From NCBI RefSeq assembly GCF_018128905.1, contig NZ_CP063808.1, forward strand, positions 1,922,001 through 1,986,000: 64,000 nt of DNA, written 5' to 3'. The translations under genes were made by a program, and so were the position numbers. The number at the start of each line of letters is the position of its first letter. Positions within the stretch are counted from its first letter, which is position 1. The stretch comes from Streptomyces sp. A2-16. Its GTDB lineage: Bacteria; Actinomycetota; Actinomycetes; Streptomycetales; Streptomycetaceae. Below, one piece after another: positions 55,724 to 64,000 of this stretch. The notes below the pieces were generated by a model, which worked only from the letters and a program-made list of their open reading frames with translations, did no database searches and was not told the origin of the DNA.

Positions 55724-56767
55724 CTACGGCGCGAGCCAGGTCGTGGTGTAGGCGTCGATCTCGGCCTTGATCCTGGTCTTGCCGGGCTCGTCGAGGAACG
55801 ACGCGTCGACCGCGTTCTTCGCGAGCGCGGCCAGGCCCTCCTCGTCGAGGTTCAGGAGCCGTGCCGCCACCGCGTACTCGCTGTTCAGGTCCGTGCCGAA
55901 CATCGGGGGGTCGTCGGAGTTGATCGTGACGACGATCCCCGCCTTCACGAACTCCTTGATCGGGTGCTCGTCGAGCGTGCGGACGGCCCGGGTCGCGATG
56001 TTGGAGGTGGGGCACACCTCCAGCGGGATGCGGTGCTCGGCGAGGTGCGTGAGGAGCGCCGGGTCCTGGAAGGAGTTCGTGCCGTGGCCGATGCGCTCGG
56101 CGCGCAGGTGGGTCAGGGCGTCCCACACCGTCTCCGGGCCGGTCGTCTCGCCGGCGTGCGGGACGGAGTGGAGGCCGGCGGCGATCGCGCGATCGAAGTA
56201 CGGCTTGAACTGCGGGCGGGGGACGCCGATCTCCGGGCCGCCGAGGCCGAAGCTCACGAGGCCCTCCGGGCGGAGGCGGTCGTCGGTGGCGAGGCGGGTC
56301 GTCTCCTCGGCGGCCTCCAGTCCGGCCTCGCCGGGGATGTCGAAGCACCAGCGCAGCACCGTGCCGAACTCCGACTCCGCCGCCTTGCGGGCGTCCTCGA
56401 CGGCCTCCATGAACGCGCGCTCGTCGATGCCGCGGCGGGTGGAGGAGAACGGGGTGATGGTGAGCTCGGCGTAACGGACGTTCTGGCGGGCGAGGTCCCG
56501 GGCGACCTCGTAGGTGAGCAGGCGTACGTCCTCGGGGGTGCGGATGAGGTCCACGACGCTGAGATAGACGTCGATGAAGTGGGCGAAGTCCGTGAAGGTG
56601 AAGTAGTCGACCAGGGCTTCGGGGTCGGTGGGGACCTTGGAGTCGGGGTGGCGGGCGGCGAGTTCGGAGACGATGCGGGGGGAGGCGGAGCCGACGTGGT
56701 GGACGTGGAGTTCGGCCTTGGGCAGGTCGGCGATGAAGGCGTGGAGGTCGTGGTCGGTGGTCGTCAT
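55724..56767 (-). CDS. Adenosine-deaminase family, probable aminodeoxyfutalosine deaminase
   Basis: 347 residues, amidohydrolase barrel. Metal ligands HVH in ELHVHHVGS (His21, His23), HAGETTGPETV, HGTNSF and NSDDPPMFG. The HVHHVGS start differs from the LHxHLDG of true adenosine deaminases. From memory, the Streptomyces enzyme at this locus (COG1816) deaminates 6-aminodeoxyfutalosine in menaquinone synthesis, so that is more likely than adenosine. ATG 56767 has GGGGAGG upstream. Ending 41 bases from GDPD. Confidence 0.8.
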   Translation of the reverse strand: MTTTDHDLHAFIADLPKAELHVHHVGSASPRIVSELAARHPDSKVPTDPEALVDYFTFTDFAHFIDVYLSVVDLIRTPEDVRLLTYEVARDLARQNVRYAELTITPFSSTRRGIDERAFMEAVEDARKAAESEFGTVLRWCFDIPGEAGLEAAEETTRLATDDRLRPEGLVSFGLGGPEIGVPRPQFKPYFDRAIAAGLHSVPHAGETTGPETVWDALTHLRAERIGHGTNSFQDPALLTHLAEHRIPLEVCPTSNIATRAVRTLDEHPIKEFVKAGIVVTINSDDPPMFGTDLNSEYAVAARLLNLDEEGLAALAKNAVDASFLDEPGKTRIKAEIDAYTTTWLAP

Positions 56768-56916
56768 GGGGGCCTCCCCTTGGTGGGCGCCGCCTTGCGT
56801 GGTGCGGGGGCGCGGTGATCGGCTGATCGATGCGGAACATGTTAGGGCGGGGGGTGTCTGCGGGTCGGTGGGGGCGGGGGGTTTTTGCGCCCACGCGGCG
56901 GAGCCGCATATGGACA

Positions 56917-56932
56917 CAGTCCCGCGCCCCTG
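56917..56932 (-). repeat. Inverted copy of the repeat border
   Basis: CAGTCCCGCGCCCCTG is the near reverse complement of 57181-57198 (CAGGGGCGCGGGGAACTG, two bases longer). The pair may form a long-range hairpin or be two insertions in opposite directions. Confidence 0.5.
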
Positions 56933-57187
56933 GATGCCTGCGGCGCAGCTGCGGGTTCGGTGGGGGCGTGCGTAGCGCATGGGCCCCGGTGGTGGGGTCG
57001 GGGCCGGGGTGGGGGGTATCCGTCCTCGGTCCGGCGGTTGCTGTTGCTTGAGAAGGGGCTCGGTAACGGACGCCGGCCGCTGCGGGCGGACACCCCCCAC
57101 CCCGTCCCCTTCGCGCCGTACGCGGCTTACGGCCCGTCGTGCCGCACGGTCCGTCCTGGCGCAGGGTCACTGCAACCCCCCAGGGGC

Positions 57188-57262
57188 GCGGGGAACTGCG
57201 CGACCAGCCCCCACCGGCCGGCAGCCGCCCGACAACCGAACCCGGCACCTCGATAGGCGCCC
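57188..57262 (+). repeat. 75-bp intergenic repeat, copy A
   Basis: Starts GCGGGGAACTGCGCGACCAG and ends GATAGGCGCCC. About 4 differences from copy B at 57287-57361, with starts 99 bases apart. This GGGGAACTGCGCGAC family is, from memory, repeated in many intergenic regions of Streptomyces. Confidence 0.85.
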
Positions 57263-57286
57263 GGTCCAAGCCCAGCGCAGCTGCCC

Positions 57287-57361
57287 GCGGGGAACTGCGC
57301 GACCAGCCCCCACCGGCCCGCAGCCGCCCGACAACCGGACCCGGCACCCCAATAGGCGCCC
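57287..57361 (+). repeat. 75-bp intergenic repeat, copy B
   Basis: Second copy of the 57188-57262 unit, with the same borders and about 4 base changes. It ends 55 bases before the DUF4190 gene start, so it may affect that promoter. Confidence 0.85.
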
Positions 57362-57416
57362 CGTTTCAGCCAGTCGCAGCTGACGTAGCATGGCCGGACG
57401 AACGACATAGGGGGAC

Positions 57417-58091
57417 ATGGGCATGGCGGATGGGACGCAGTCGAGCGGGGAAGCCGGGCGGGATCCTTGGGCGGTGCCGGAGAGTGGGCCCTCGCTGGAG
57501 AAGAGTCCGTCGCCCGGGGACAGTCAGCCGCCGTCTTCTTCCGTGCATGATCAGGCCACGGTGACGTCCATGCCGAACGGCGGGTACGGCTTTCCGCCTC
57601 CCGGCTACGGCTACCCCGCCCCCGAGCAGGGCATACCCGGCGGGCCCGCCTCCGTGCCGCCCCCGCCCATCGGGCCCGAGGGTCCCGGCGCTCCGGTCGG
57701 CTACGGCTACCCCACGTATCCGCAGGGCCCGCAGGGGTACGGCGGCTGGGCCCCGCCGATGCCCCCGCAGAACGGCATGGGTGTCGCCGCGATGGTGCTG
57801 GGCATCCTGTCCTGCGCCCTGTTCTGCATGTACGGGATCCTCTCGCTGGTGCTCGGGGTCCTCGCCATCGTGTTCGGGATCAAGGGGCGCAAGCGGGCCG
57901 AGCGGGGCGAGGCCACCAACCACGGGCAGGCGCAGGCCGGCTTCATCATGGGGATCATCGGGACGATCCTCGGCATCGCCGTGATCGTGCTGCTCGTCAT
58001 CGGCATCACCGCCGCCATCAACTCGGAGGACGACTCCGATTACTACGACGGCTCCCTCGCCGTCGTGGCGACGGCCGCCTCGGTGGCGTAG
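57417..58091 (+). CDS. DUF4190-type membrane protein
   Basis: 224 residues: a Pro/Gly/Tyr-rich cytoplasmic N-terminus of ~115 residues (PPPGYGYPAPEQG-like repeats), then two membrane helices (VAAMVLGILSCALFCMYGIL and IGTILGIAVIVLLVIGITAAI) around the conserved GIKGRKRAERGE loop, and a short acidic tail. Function unknown; the layout is that of DUF4190 proteins. ATG 57417 is preceded by TAGGGGGAC; a second ATG at 57423 is possible. Confidence 0.8.
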   Translation: MGMADGTQSSGEAGRDPWAVPESGPSLEKSPSPGDSQPPSSSVHDQATVTSMPNGGYGFPPPGYGYPAPEQGIPGGPASVPPPPIGPEGPGAPVGYGYPTYPQGPQGYGGWAPPMPPQNGMGVAAMVLGILSCALFCMYGILSLVLGVLAIVFGIKGRKRAERGEATNHGQAQAGFIMGIIGTILGIAVIVLLVIGITAAINSEDDSDYYDGSLAVVATAASVA

Positions 58092-58135
58092 TACGGACGG
58101 GAAGTGCGAAGGGGATCGCCGGGAGGCGGTCCCCT

Positions 58136-58705
58136 TCAGGCGTCTCTGAGGCGGTGCCTCGCCTCCATCAGGGCGAAGCCCAGGAGGTTCGGGCCCCGCC
58201 AGCGGTCGGGGGCGCTCGCCGCCTCGTCGTCGGCCGCCAGGCCGATGCCCCATACCCGGTCCACCGGGCTGGCCTCCACGAGGACTCGGTCACCGGTGTT
58301 CAGCAGGAACTGCCGCAGGTCCTGGTGGGCCGTGAACTTGTGGACGCTGCCCTCGACGACGATGCCGAAGCGCTCTCGCCGCCAGACCTGCTCGTCGAAG
58401 CCGCGGACCAGGCGGCCCGCGGCCTTGGCCTGGGAGGGGTGGCCGGCGGCCAGGACCCGGCGTTCGGCCTCCTGATCTTCGAAAAGTCGCGCCTTGCCCG
58501 CCATCATCCAGTGCTCGGCGGTCGCATAGGTCACTCCGTCCACCACGAAGGGTGACGGCCACCACTGGCTCAGACAGCTCGCGCCGACTCGGCCGTCCGG
58601 ACGCGGGCGGTGCCCCCAGAAGTGCAGATACTTCACCTTCGCTCCGGCCCGGACCTGCTTGACCAGGGCATCCTGTGAATCGATCTTCCCCGTGATCTTC
58701 CCCAT
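58136..58705 (-). CDS. NADAR-family N-glycosidase (YbiA-like)
   Basis: 189 residues with the NADAR/DUF1768 features LSQWWPSPF, YATAEHWMMAGKARLF and GFDEQVWRRERF. Family members remove ADP-ribose-type moieties or clear riboflavin intermediates. The start at ATG 58705 has no ribosome site and CAGACT sits just upstream, so a leaderless message is possible. It diverges from the second aldehyde dehydrogenase. Confidence 0.85.
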   Translation of the reverse strand: MGKITGKIDSQDALVKQVRAGAKVKYLHFWGHRPRPDGRVGASCLSQWWPSPFVVDGVTYATAEHWMMAGKARLFEDQEAERRVLAAGHPSQAKAAGRLVRGFDEQVWRRERFGIVVEGSVHKFTAHQDLRQFLLNTGDRVLVEASPVDRVWGIGLAADDEAASAPDRWRGPNLLGFALMEARHRLRDA

Positions 58706-58733
58706 GCACGCGAGTCTGACAGCTGCCACGGAC

Positions 58734-58844
58734 ATTCCGTCCTTCCTTTTCGGGGGCGACTCGACACCTGGTCGACAGATTCCGTCGCGTAACCGAAAGG
58801 CAACAACGGAATCACTTGTAGGAGTGTCATTGCTCTGTCAGGAT
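58734..58844 (+). promoter_or_regulatory. Divergent control region with ATTCCGT repeats
   Basis: ATTCCGT occurs at 58734-58740 and 58779-58785. GATTCCGT (58778-58785) pairs with ACGGAATC (58806-58813). The dehydrogenase promoter may be TTGTAG (58816-58821)-17-CAGGAT (58839-58844), with a ~65-base leader. These could be operator half sites for a polyamine regulator. Confidence 0.45.
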
Positions 58845-58915
58845 CGGCACTCAAATCGAGCTGGAGCTACGCCACCCGCCCTCGGGACCGAGGGATGACG
58901 GCGGAGGAGAGCGAC

Positions 58916-60451
58916 ATGCACAAGCCGGGCAGTGCCACCCCGGACCGGTTCGCGGCCCAGGAGCGGTTCGCCGAAGGCGCGCAGTTCATCGGAGGGCGTC
59001 TCACCAAGGGGACCTCCGGGCGTACCCACGCGGTCGTGGATCCCGCGAGCGGCGAGGAGGTCCTCACCTACGAGCTGGCGGGCGTGGAGGACGTGGACGC
59101 CGCCGTCGCCGCGGCTCGCGCCGCCTTTCCGGGCTGGGCGGGAGCCACTCCCGGTGAGCGGTCCGACGCCCTGCACCGGTTCGCCGCCGTGCTCGCCGAG
59201 CGGGCCGAGGACTTCGCCCGCGCTGAGTCGCTGCAGTGCGGGAAGCCGCTGAAGCTGACCCGGGAGTTCGACGTTCCGGGGACCATCGACAACACGTCGT
59301 TCTTCGCCGGGGCCGCGCGGCATCTGCAGGGGCAGTCCGCCGGTGAGTACTCCGGGGACCACACGTCCTATGTCCGGCGGGAGCCCATCGGGGTCGTCGG
59401 GTCCATCGCGCCCTGGAACTATCCGCTGCAGATGGCCGCCTGGAAGATCCTTCCGGCGATCGCCGCGGGCAACACCATCGTGCTGAAGCCCGCCGAGCTC
59501 ACCCCGCTGACCTCCCTTCTCTTCGCCCAGGCCGCCACCGACGCCGGGATCCCGGACGGTGTCGTCAACATCGTCACCGGGACCGGGAAGGAGGCGGGGG
59601 AGCGTCTGGTCGGGCATCCCGACGTGGCCATGACCTCGTTCACCGGGTCCACGGCCGTCGGCAAGCGGGTCGCCGAGATCGCCACCGCCACCGTCAAGCG
59701 GCTGCATCTGGAGCTCGGCGGCAAGGCCCCCTTCGTCGTCTTCGACGACGCCGACCTGGAGGCCGCCGTCAACGGGGCCGTCGCGGGCGCGCTCATCAAC
59801 ACCGGGCAGGACTGCACGGCCGCCACGCGCGCGTACGTGCAGCGGCCCCTGTACGAGGCGTTCGTGGAGCGCACCGCCGCCCTCATGGAGACCGTACGGC
59901 TCGGGGACCCGTTCGCCGCGGGTACCGATCTCGGGCCGCTGATCTCGCACGTCCAGCGGGACCGGGTCGCCGGGTTCGTCGACCGTGCGCGTGGCTACGC
60001 GCGCGTGGTGGCCGGAGGGGAGGCGCCGGGCGGGGAGCTCGCGAAGGGGGCGTACTACAAGCCCACCCTCGTCGCCGACGCCGCTCAGGACAGCGAGATC
60101 GTCCAGTCCGAGATCTTCGGGCCGGTCCTCGTCGTGCTGCCCTTCGACAGCGACGACGAGGGCATCCGGCTCGCCAACGACACCCCCTACGGGCTTGCCG
60201 CCTCCGCCTGGAGCCGGGACGTCTACCGGGCGAACCGCGCCACGCGGGAGATCAAGGCCGGGTGCGTGTGGGTCAACGACCACATCCCGATCATCAGCGA
60301 GATGCCGCACGGCGGGTACAAGGCGTCCGGCTTCGGCAAGGACATGTCCTCGTACTCGTTCGAGGAGTACACCCAGATCAAGCACGTTATGTTCGACAAT
60401 ACGGCGGTGGTCAGGAAGGACTGGCACCGCACGATCTTCGGGGACCGATAG
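58916..60451 (+). CDS. Second aminobutyraldehyde-type dehydrogenase
   Basis: 511 residues. NAD-dependent aldehyde dehydrogenase with Cys in NTGQDCTAATRAYV, Glu in LELGGKAPF and cofactor loop GSTAVGKRV. ATG 58916 is favoured over 58895 because GGAGGAG is 6-9 bases upstream and the conserved protein begins MHKPG. It heads a polyamine cluster: the binding protein gene follows after 57 bases. A close relative is at 46.9 kb. Confidence 0.92.
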   Translation: MHKPGSATPDRFAAQERFAEGAQFIGGRLTKGTSGRTHAVVDPASGEEVLTYELAGVEDVDAAVAAARAAFPGWAGATPGERSDALHRFAAVLAERAEDFARAESLQCGKPLKLTREFDVPGTIDNTSFFAGAARHLQGQSAGEYSGDHTSYVRREPIGVVGSIAPWNYPLQMAAWKILPAIAAGNTIVLKPAELTPLTSLLFAQAATDAGIPDGVVNIVTGTGKEAGERLVGHPDVAMTSFTGSTAVGKRVAEIATATVKRLHLELGGKAPFVVFDDADLEAAVNGAVAGALINTGQDCTAATRAYVQRPLYEAFVERTAALMETVRLGDPFAAGTDLGPLISHVQRDRVAGFVDRARGYARVVAGGEAPGGELAKGAYYKPTLVADAAQDSEIVQSEIFGPVLVVLPFDSDDEGIRLANDTPYGLAASAWSRDVYRANRATREIKAGCVWVNDHIPIISEMPHGGYKASGFGKDMSSYSFEEYTQIKHVMFDNTAVVRKDWHRTIFGDR

Positions 60452-60508
60452 CCGTTGTGCAGGCCGTCTGACCCGCGGCCGCCCACTTTCCCGAAAGGGC
60501 ACCAGCGC

Positions 60509-61756
60509 ATGGAGCAGTACGAGCCCGACCGCCTGTCGCCGGCCCAAGTGGCCGCCGTGCGGCGCAGTTTCCGCAATGGCCGGGCCGCCATGACCCGGCG
60601 GTCCCTGTTGCGCGCCTCCGCGGGCGGCGCGCTCGCGGTCGGCGGCCTCGGCACGCTGAGCGCCTGCGGTATCCCCGCGGCCGGCAACACCCAGGGCGGC
60701 GTCTCCGCGGAGGACCACTCGGCCAAGGAGAAGGTCGTCAACTTCTCCAACTGGACCGAGTACATCGACGTGGACGAGAGCGAGAAGCACCACCCCACGC
60801 TCGACCAGTTCAAGAAACAGACCGGCATCTCGGTCAAGTACACCGAGGACATCAACGACAACGTCGAGTTCTTCGGGAAGATCAAGCCGCAGCTCGCCGC
60901 CGGGCAGGACACCGGGCGCGACATCATCGTCCTCACGGACTGGCTCGCGGCGCGTCTGATCCGTCTCGGATGGGTCCAGAAGCTGGACGCCTCCAACCTG
61001 CCGCACGCCTACGCCAACCTGTCCCAGCAGTTCCGTGATCCCGACTGGGACCCGGGGCGGGCGTACTCCTATGTGTGGCAGGGCATCTCGACCGTCATCG
61101 CCTACAACAAGAAGGCCCTCGACGGCGTCGAGGTGAAGTCGATCTCCGATCTGCTCGACAACACCAAGCTCAAGGGCCGGGTGGGCTTCCTGTCGGAGAT
61201 GCGCGACAGCATCGGGATGACCCTGCTCGACATGGGCAAGGACCCGGCGAACTTCACCGCCGACGACTACGACGCGGCCATCGCCCGGCTCCAGAAGGCC
61301 GTCGACAAGGGGCAGATTCGCCGCTTCACCGGCAACGACTACACCTCCGACCTGACCAGCGGCGACTTCGCCGCCTGTGTGGCCTGGGCCGGGGACGTCG
61401 TACAGCTGAAGGCGGACAGCCCCGACATCGACTTCATCATCCCGGACAGCGGATACATGACGTCGACCGACAACATGCTGATCCCCAACAAGGCCCGTCA
61501 CAAGACGAACGCCGAGCGGCTCATCGACTTCTACTACCAGCCCAAGCCGGCCGCCGAGCTCGCCGCGTACATCAACTACGTGTCGCCCGTCGACGGTGTG
61601 AAGCCCGAGCTGGAGAAGCTCGACCCGGATGCGGCGAACAACCCGCTGATCATCCCCGACAAGGCCATGGCCGCGAAGTCCCACGCCTTCCGCTCCCTGA
61701 GCTCGAAGGAAGAGACGGCCTTTGAAGAGAAGTTCGCGAAGCTGACTGGGGCGTGA
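60509..61756 (+). CDS. potD: Spermidine/putrescine ABC transporter, substrate-binding lipoprotein
   Basis: 415 residues, PotD-like. Twin-arginine start (MTRRSLLRASAGGA) and lipobox LSAC, then VNFSNWTEYID (ligand-site opening) and GQIRRFTGNDYTSDLTSGD. Close relative of the orphan at 48.5 kb. The GTG of the ATPase overlaps its stop (GTGA). Confidence 0.9.
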   Translation: MEQYEPDRLSPAQVAAVRRSFRNGRAAMTRRSLLRASAGGALAVGGLGTLSACGIPAAGNTQGGVSAEDHSAKEKVVNFSNWTEYIDVDESEKHHPTLDQFKKQTGISVKYTEDINDNVEFFGKIKPQLAAGQDTGRDIIVLTDWLAARLIRLGWVQKLDASNLPHAYANLSQQFRDPDWDPGRAYSYVWQGISTVIAYNKKALDGVEVKSISDLLDNTKLKGRVGFLSEMRDSIGMTLLDMGKDPANFTADDYDAAIARLQKAVDKGQIRRFTGNDYTSDLTSGDFAACVAWAGDVVQLKADSPDIDFIIPDSGYMTSTDNMLIPNKARHKTNAERLIDFYYQPKPAAELAAYINYVSPVDGVKPELEKLDPDAANNPLIIPDKAMAAKSHAFRSLSSKEETAFEEKFAKLTGA

Positions 61757-62919
61757 CCACCGTGACGAACAAGAACACCGAGACCAGCGGCGACGTCCGC
61801 CTCGCCGGCATCAGCAAGACGTACGACAACGGCTTCACCGCGGTGCAACCGCTCGACCTGACCGTGCCCCAGGGCTCCTTCTTCGCCCTGCTCGGCGCCT
61901 CCGGCTGCGGCAAGACGACCACCCTGCGCATGATCGCCGGGCTCGAGGAGCCCACGACGGGCACCGTGCACCTCGGCGACCAGGAGGTCACCCGGCTGCC
62001 TCCCTACAAGCGGCCGGTGAACACCGTCTTCCAGTCGTACGCCCTCTTCCCGCACCTCGACATCTTCGAGAACGTCGCCTTCGGTCTGCGCCGCCGCGGC
62101 ATCAAGTCGGTGAAGAAGCAGGTCGAGGACATGCTGGAACTCGTCCAGCTGGGGGAGCAGGCGCGCAAGAAGCCGCACCAGCTGTCCGGCGGCCAGCAGC
62201 AGCGCGTGGCGGTGGCCAGAGCCCTGATCAACACGCCCAAGGTGCTGCTCCTCGACGAGCCCCTCGGCGCCCTCGACCTCAAGCTGCGCCGCCAGATGCA
62301 GCTGGAGCTCAAGCGGATCCAGACCGAGGTCGGCATCACCTTCGTGCACGTCACGCACGACCAGGAGGAGGCCATGACCATGGCCGACACCGTCGCCGTG
62401 ATGAACGCGGGCCGCGTGGAGCAGCTCGGCTCGCCCACCGACCTGTACGAGAACCCGAACACCACCTTCGTCGCCAACTTCCTCGGCACCTCCAATCTCA
62501 TCGAGGCCGAGGTCGACGCGAAGAGCGGCGGCGAGATCGTGCTGAAGGCGGGCGGCGGAAAGCTGGTCCTGCCCGAGGCGCGCTACTCCGGGCCGACCAC
62601 GACCGGCGGCAAGGTGCTCGTCGGTGTCCGGCCCGAGAAGATCTCCCTCACCCACGCCGACGAGGCCGGTGAGATCCCCGACGGTCGCAACCGGATCACC
62701 GGCAGGATCGCCGATTCGAGCTTCATCGGCGTCTCCACGCAGTACGTCATCGACAGCCCCGTCTGCCCCGAGTTCGAGGTCTACGCCCAGAACATCGACC
62801 GCGACGCCCGGCTGGTGCCCGGCGCCGAGGTCGTCCTGCACTGGAACCCGGCCCACACCTTCGGCCTGGACGCCGCCCAGGACATCGACGCGGGCATCCA
62901 GGAAGAGGCGACGGTCTGA
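61753..62919 (+). CDS. potA: Spermidine/putrescine ABC transporter ATP-binding protein
   Basis: 388 residues: Walker [10 protein letters not shown], signature [15 protein letters not shown], Walker [14 protein letters not shown], switch HVTHDQEEA, and a C-terminal TOBE domain from about 280. GTG 61753 overlaps potD, with GTG 61762 as an alternative. Energises import of polyamines with the two following permeases. Confidence 0.94.
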   Translation: MTTVTNKNTETSGDVRLAGISKTYDNGFTAVQPLDLTVPQGSFFALLGASGCGKTTTLRMIAGLEEPTTGTVHLGDQEVTRLPPYKRPVNTVFQSYALFPHLDIFENVAFGLRRRGIKSVKKQVEDMLELVQLGEQARKKPHQLSGGQQQRVAVARALINTPKVLLLDEPLGALDLKLRRQMQLELKRIQTEVGITFVHVTHDQEEAMTMADTVAVMNAGRVEQLGSPTDLYENPNTTFVANFLGTSNLIEAEVDAKSGGEIVLKAGGGKLVLPEARYSGPTTTGGKVLVGVRPEKISLTHADEAGEIPDGRNRITGRIADSSFIGVSTQYVIDSPVCPEFEVYAQNIDRDARLVPGAEVVLHWNPAHTFGLDAAQDIDAGIQEEATV

Positions 62920-63848
62920 TGGCGACGCTCACCGAGGCGCCGCCGCCTCTCTCCCCGACCGCCCCCGAGAAGAAGCCCCCGCGCAGGAGGGGCCGCTTCA
63001 CGCCGTACTGGCTGCTGCTGCCCGGCATCCTGTGGCTGCTGATCTTCTTCGCGCTGCCGATGATCTACCAGGCCTCCACGTCCGTGCAGACGGGCTCCCT
63101 GGAGCAGGGCTACAAGGTCACCTGGCACTTCGCCACCTACTGGGACGCGCTGGCCGACTACTGGCCGCAGTTCCTGCGCTCGATCCTGTACGCCGGCGCG
63201 GCCACGATCCTGTGTCTCGTTCTCGGCTACCCGCTCGCGTACTTGATCGCGTTCCGCGCGGGACGCTGGCGGAACCTGATCATGGTCCTGGTGATCGCGC
63301 CGTTCTTCACCAGCTTCCTGATCCGCACCCTCGCCTGGAAGACGATCCTCGCGGACAGCGGCCCGGTCGTCGGCGCCCTCAACACGCTGCACGTCCTGGA
63401 CGTCACCAACTGGCTCGGCTGGACCACCGGCGACCGCGTCCTCGCCACCCCGCTCGCGGTGGTGTGCGGTCTGACGTACAACTTCCTGCCCTTCATGATC
63501 CTGCCGCTGTACACCTCCCTGGAGCGCATCGACGGGCGGCTGCACGAGGCGGCGGGCGATCTGTACGCAAAGCCGGTGACCACCTTCCGCAAGGTCACCT
63601 TCCCGCTGTCCATGCCGGGCGTGGTCTCCGGGACCCTGCTGACCTTCATCCCCGCGGCCGGCGACTACGTCAACGCCGATCTGCTCGGCTCGACGGACAC
63701 CCGCATGGTCGGAAACGTCATCCAGACGCAGTTCCTGCGGATCCTCGACTATCCGACGGCGGCGGCCCTCTCCTTCATCCTGATGGCCGCGATTCTCTTC
63801 ATGGTCACGCTCTACATCCGTAGGTCCGGCACGGAGGATCTGGTTTAA
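62919..63848 (+). CDS. potB: Spermidine/putrescine ABC transporter permease PotB
   Basis: 309 residues, about six membrane helices (the first at YWLLLPGILWLLIFFALPMI), with EAAGDLYA as the ATPase-contact loop near residue 208. ATG overlaps the potA stop (TGATG) and the potC ATG follows directly after its stop. A Pro-rich cytoplasmic N-terminus precedes helix 1. Confidence 0.93.
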   Translation: MATLTEAPPPLSPTAPEKKPPRRRGRFTPYWLLLPGILWLLIFFALPMIYQASTSVQTGSLEQGYKVTWHFATYWDALADYWPQFLRSILYAGAATILCLVLGYPLAYLIAFRAGRWRNLIMVLVIAPFFTSFLIRTLAWKTILADSGPVVGALNTLHVLDVTNWLGWTTGDRVLATPLAVVCGLTYNFLPFMILPLYTSLERIDGRLHEAAGDLYAKPVTTFRKVTFPLSMPGVVSGTLLTFIPAAGDYVNADLLGSTDTRMVGNVIQTQFLRILDYPTAAALSFILMAAILFMVTLYIRRSGTEDLV

Positions 63849-64000
63849 ATGACCTTCGTCAACTGGCTCAAGCGCCATCTCGTCGTCATCGCCGGACTGA
63901 TCACGCTCGGATATCTGCTGCTGCCGAACGTCGTCGTCACGGTGTTCTCCTTCAACAAGCCGAAGGGCCGCTTCAATTACCAGTGGCAGCAGTTCTCCCT
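63849..64000 (+). CDS. potC: Polyamine ABC permease PotC, cut by window end
   Basis: The first 50 codons are visible: MTFVNWLKRHLVVIAGLITL then LLLPNVVVTVFSF, which is the first membrane helix of a PotC-type permease, continuing past 64000. Its ATG abuts the potB stop. Function from position and N-terminus. Confidence 0.85.
   Translation, partial: MTFVNWLKRHLVVIAGLITLGYLLLPNVVVTVFSFNKPKGRFNYQWQQFS

Larger units (their letters stand above)
56768..57416. other. 649-base gene-free stretch
   Basis: No credible gene. The left part has the ADA gene leader, with direct TGATCG repeats near 56817-56832 and AACATGTT at 56836-56843 (minus strand TAACAT could be its -10). GCGGC-GGA-GCCGC is a hairpin near 56895-56907. 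The right part holds the 75-bp direct repeats and an inverted relative at 56917-56932. Confidence 0.6.

Noticed and set aside
57188..57361. Possible CRISPR array
   Set aside because: Only two 75-bp copies, one 24-base gap, no array and no cas genes.

Overview
The window is high-GC DNA with GTG starts, ATGA/GTGA start-stop overlaps and strong third-position GC. Its gene order (nsdA, amtB-glnK-glnD, ffh, rpsP-rimM-trmD-rplS, four signal peptidases, dprA, whiG, rpsB-tsf-pyrH-frr-cdsA, rlmN, a polyamine locus) is that of a Streptomyces chromosome core. From memory this order is largely collinear with the S. coelicolor SCO5582-SCO5670 region. I see no rRNA, tRNA, CRISPR array, complete insertion sequence or phage.

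Layout. 0-6 kb: nsdA (developmental repressor) and the GlnR-type nitrogen operon amtB-glnK-glnD. 6-13 kb: ffh, an FtsH-like protease gene broken by three indels (one is a palindromic repeat insertion), a methyltransferase, an archaeal/eukaryal-type prolyl-tRNA synthetase that looks leaderless, and a SprT-like zinc protein. 13-24 kb: the ribosomal/RNA-modification operon rpsP-khpA-rimM-trmD-rplS, the signal peptidase genes sipWXY and sipZ, a Nudix gene, DUF2469, yraN, comM and dprA. 24-31 kb: whiG (sporulation sigma factor), a TetR regulator, an M23 peptidase, and the translation/lipid operon rpsB-tsf-pyrH-frr-cdsA, with hairpins between genes and a clear terminator at the end.

31-34 kb is an accessory pocket: an EspC-like protein, a larger WXG protein and a two-helix membrane protein in one overlapping operon, then an Imm35-like immunity gene and a small unknown gene. 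This resembles a remnant type VII secretion toxin/immunity cassette. 34-40 kb: rlmN, then a TPP riboswitch driving the thiamine ABC transporter thiBPQ, and a mycothiol-dependent isomerase-like gene. 40-45 kb: a sortase substrate with a consensus-like promoter, a LOG-family protein, a VOC protein and an ABC exporter pair.

45-64 kb is organised around polyamine catabolism and uptake: a putrescine-type aminotransferase, an AsnC/Lrp regulator, an aminobutyraldehyde-type dehydrogenase with an orphan polyamine-binding lipoprotein, and further right a second dehydrogenase with a complete spermidine/putrescine ABC importer (the last gene is cut by the window end). Between these two blocks are unrelated genes: SRPBCC, a leaderless membrane protein with a palindromic operator, a DD-peptidase-like hydrolase, a sigma/anti-sigma fusion protein, an HxlR regulator with a reductase, a GDPD, a probable aminodeoxyfutalosine deaminase, a DUF4190 protein and a NADAR N-glycosidase. 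The same pocket holds a 649-base gene-free stretch with Streptomyces-type intergenic repeats.

Functional assignments rest on motifs read by eye and on memory of Streptomyces families. No database search was run.
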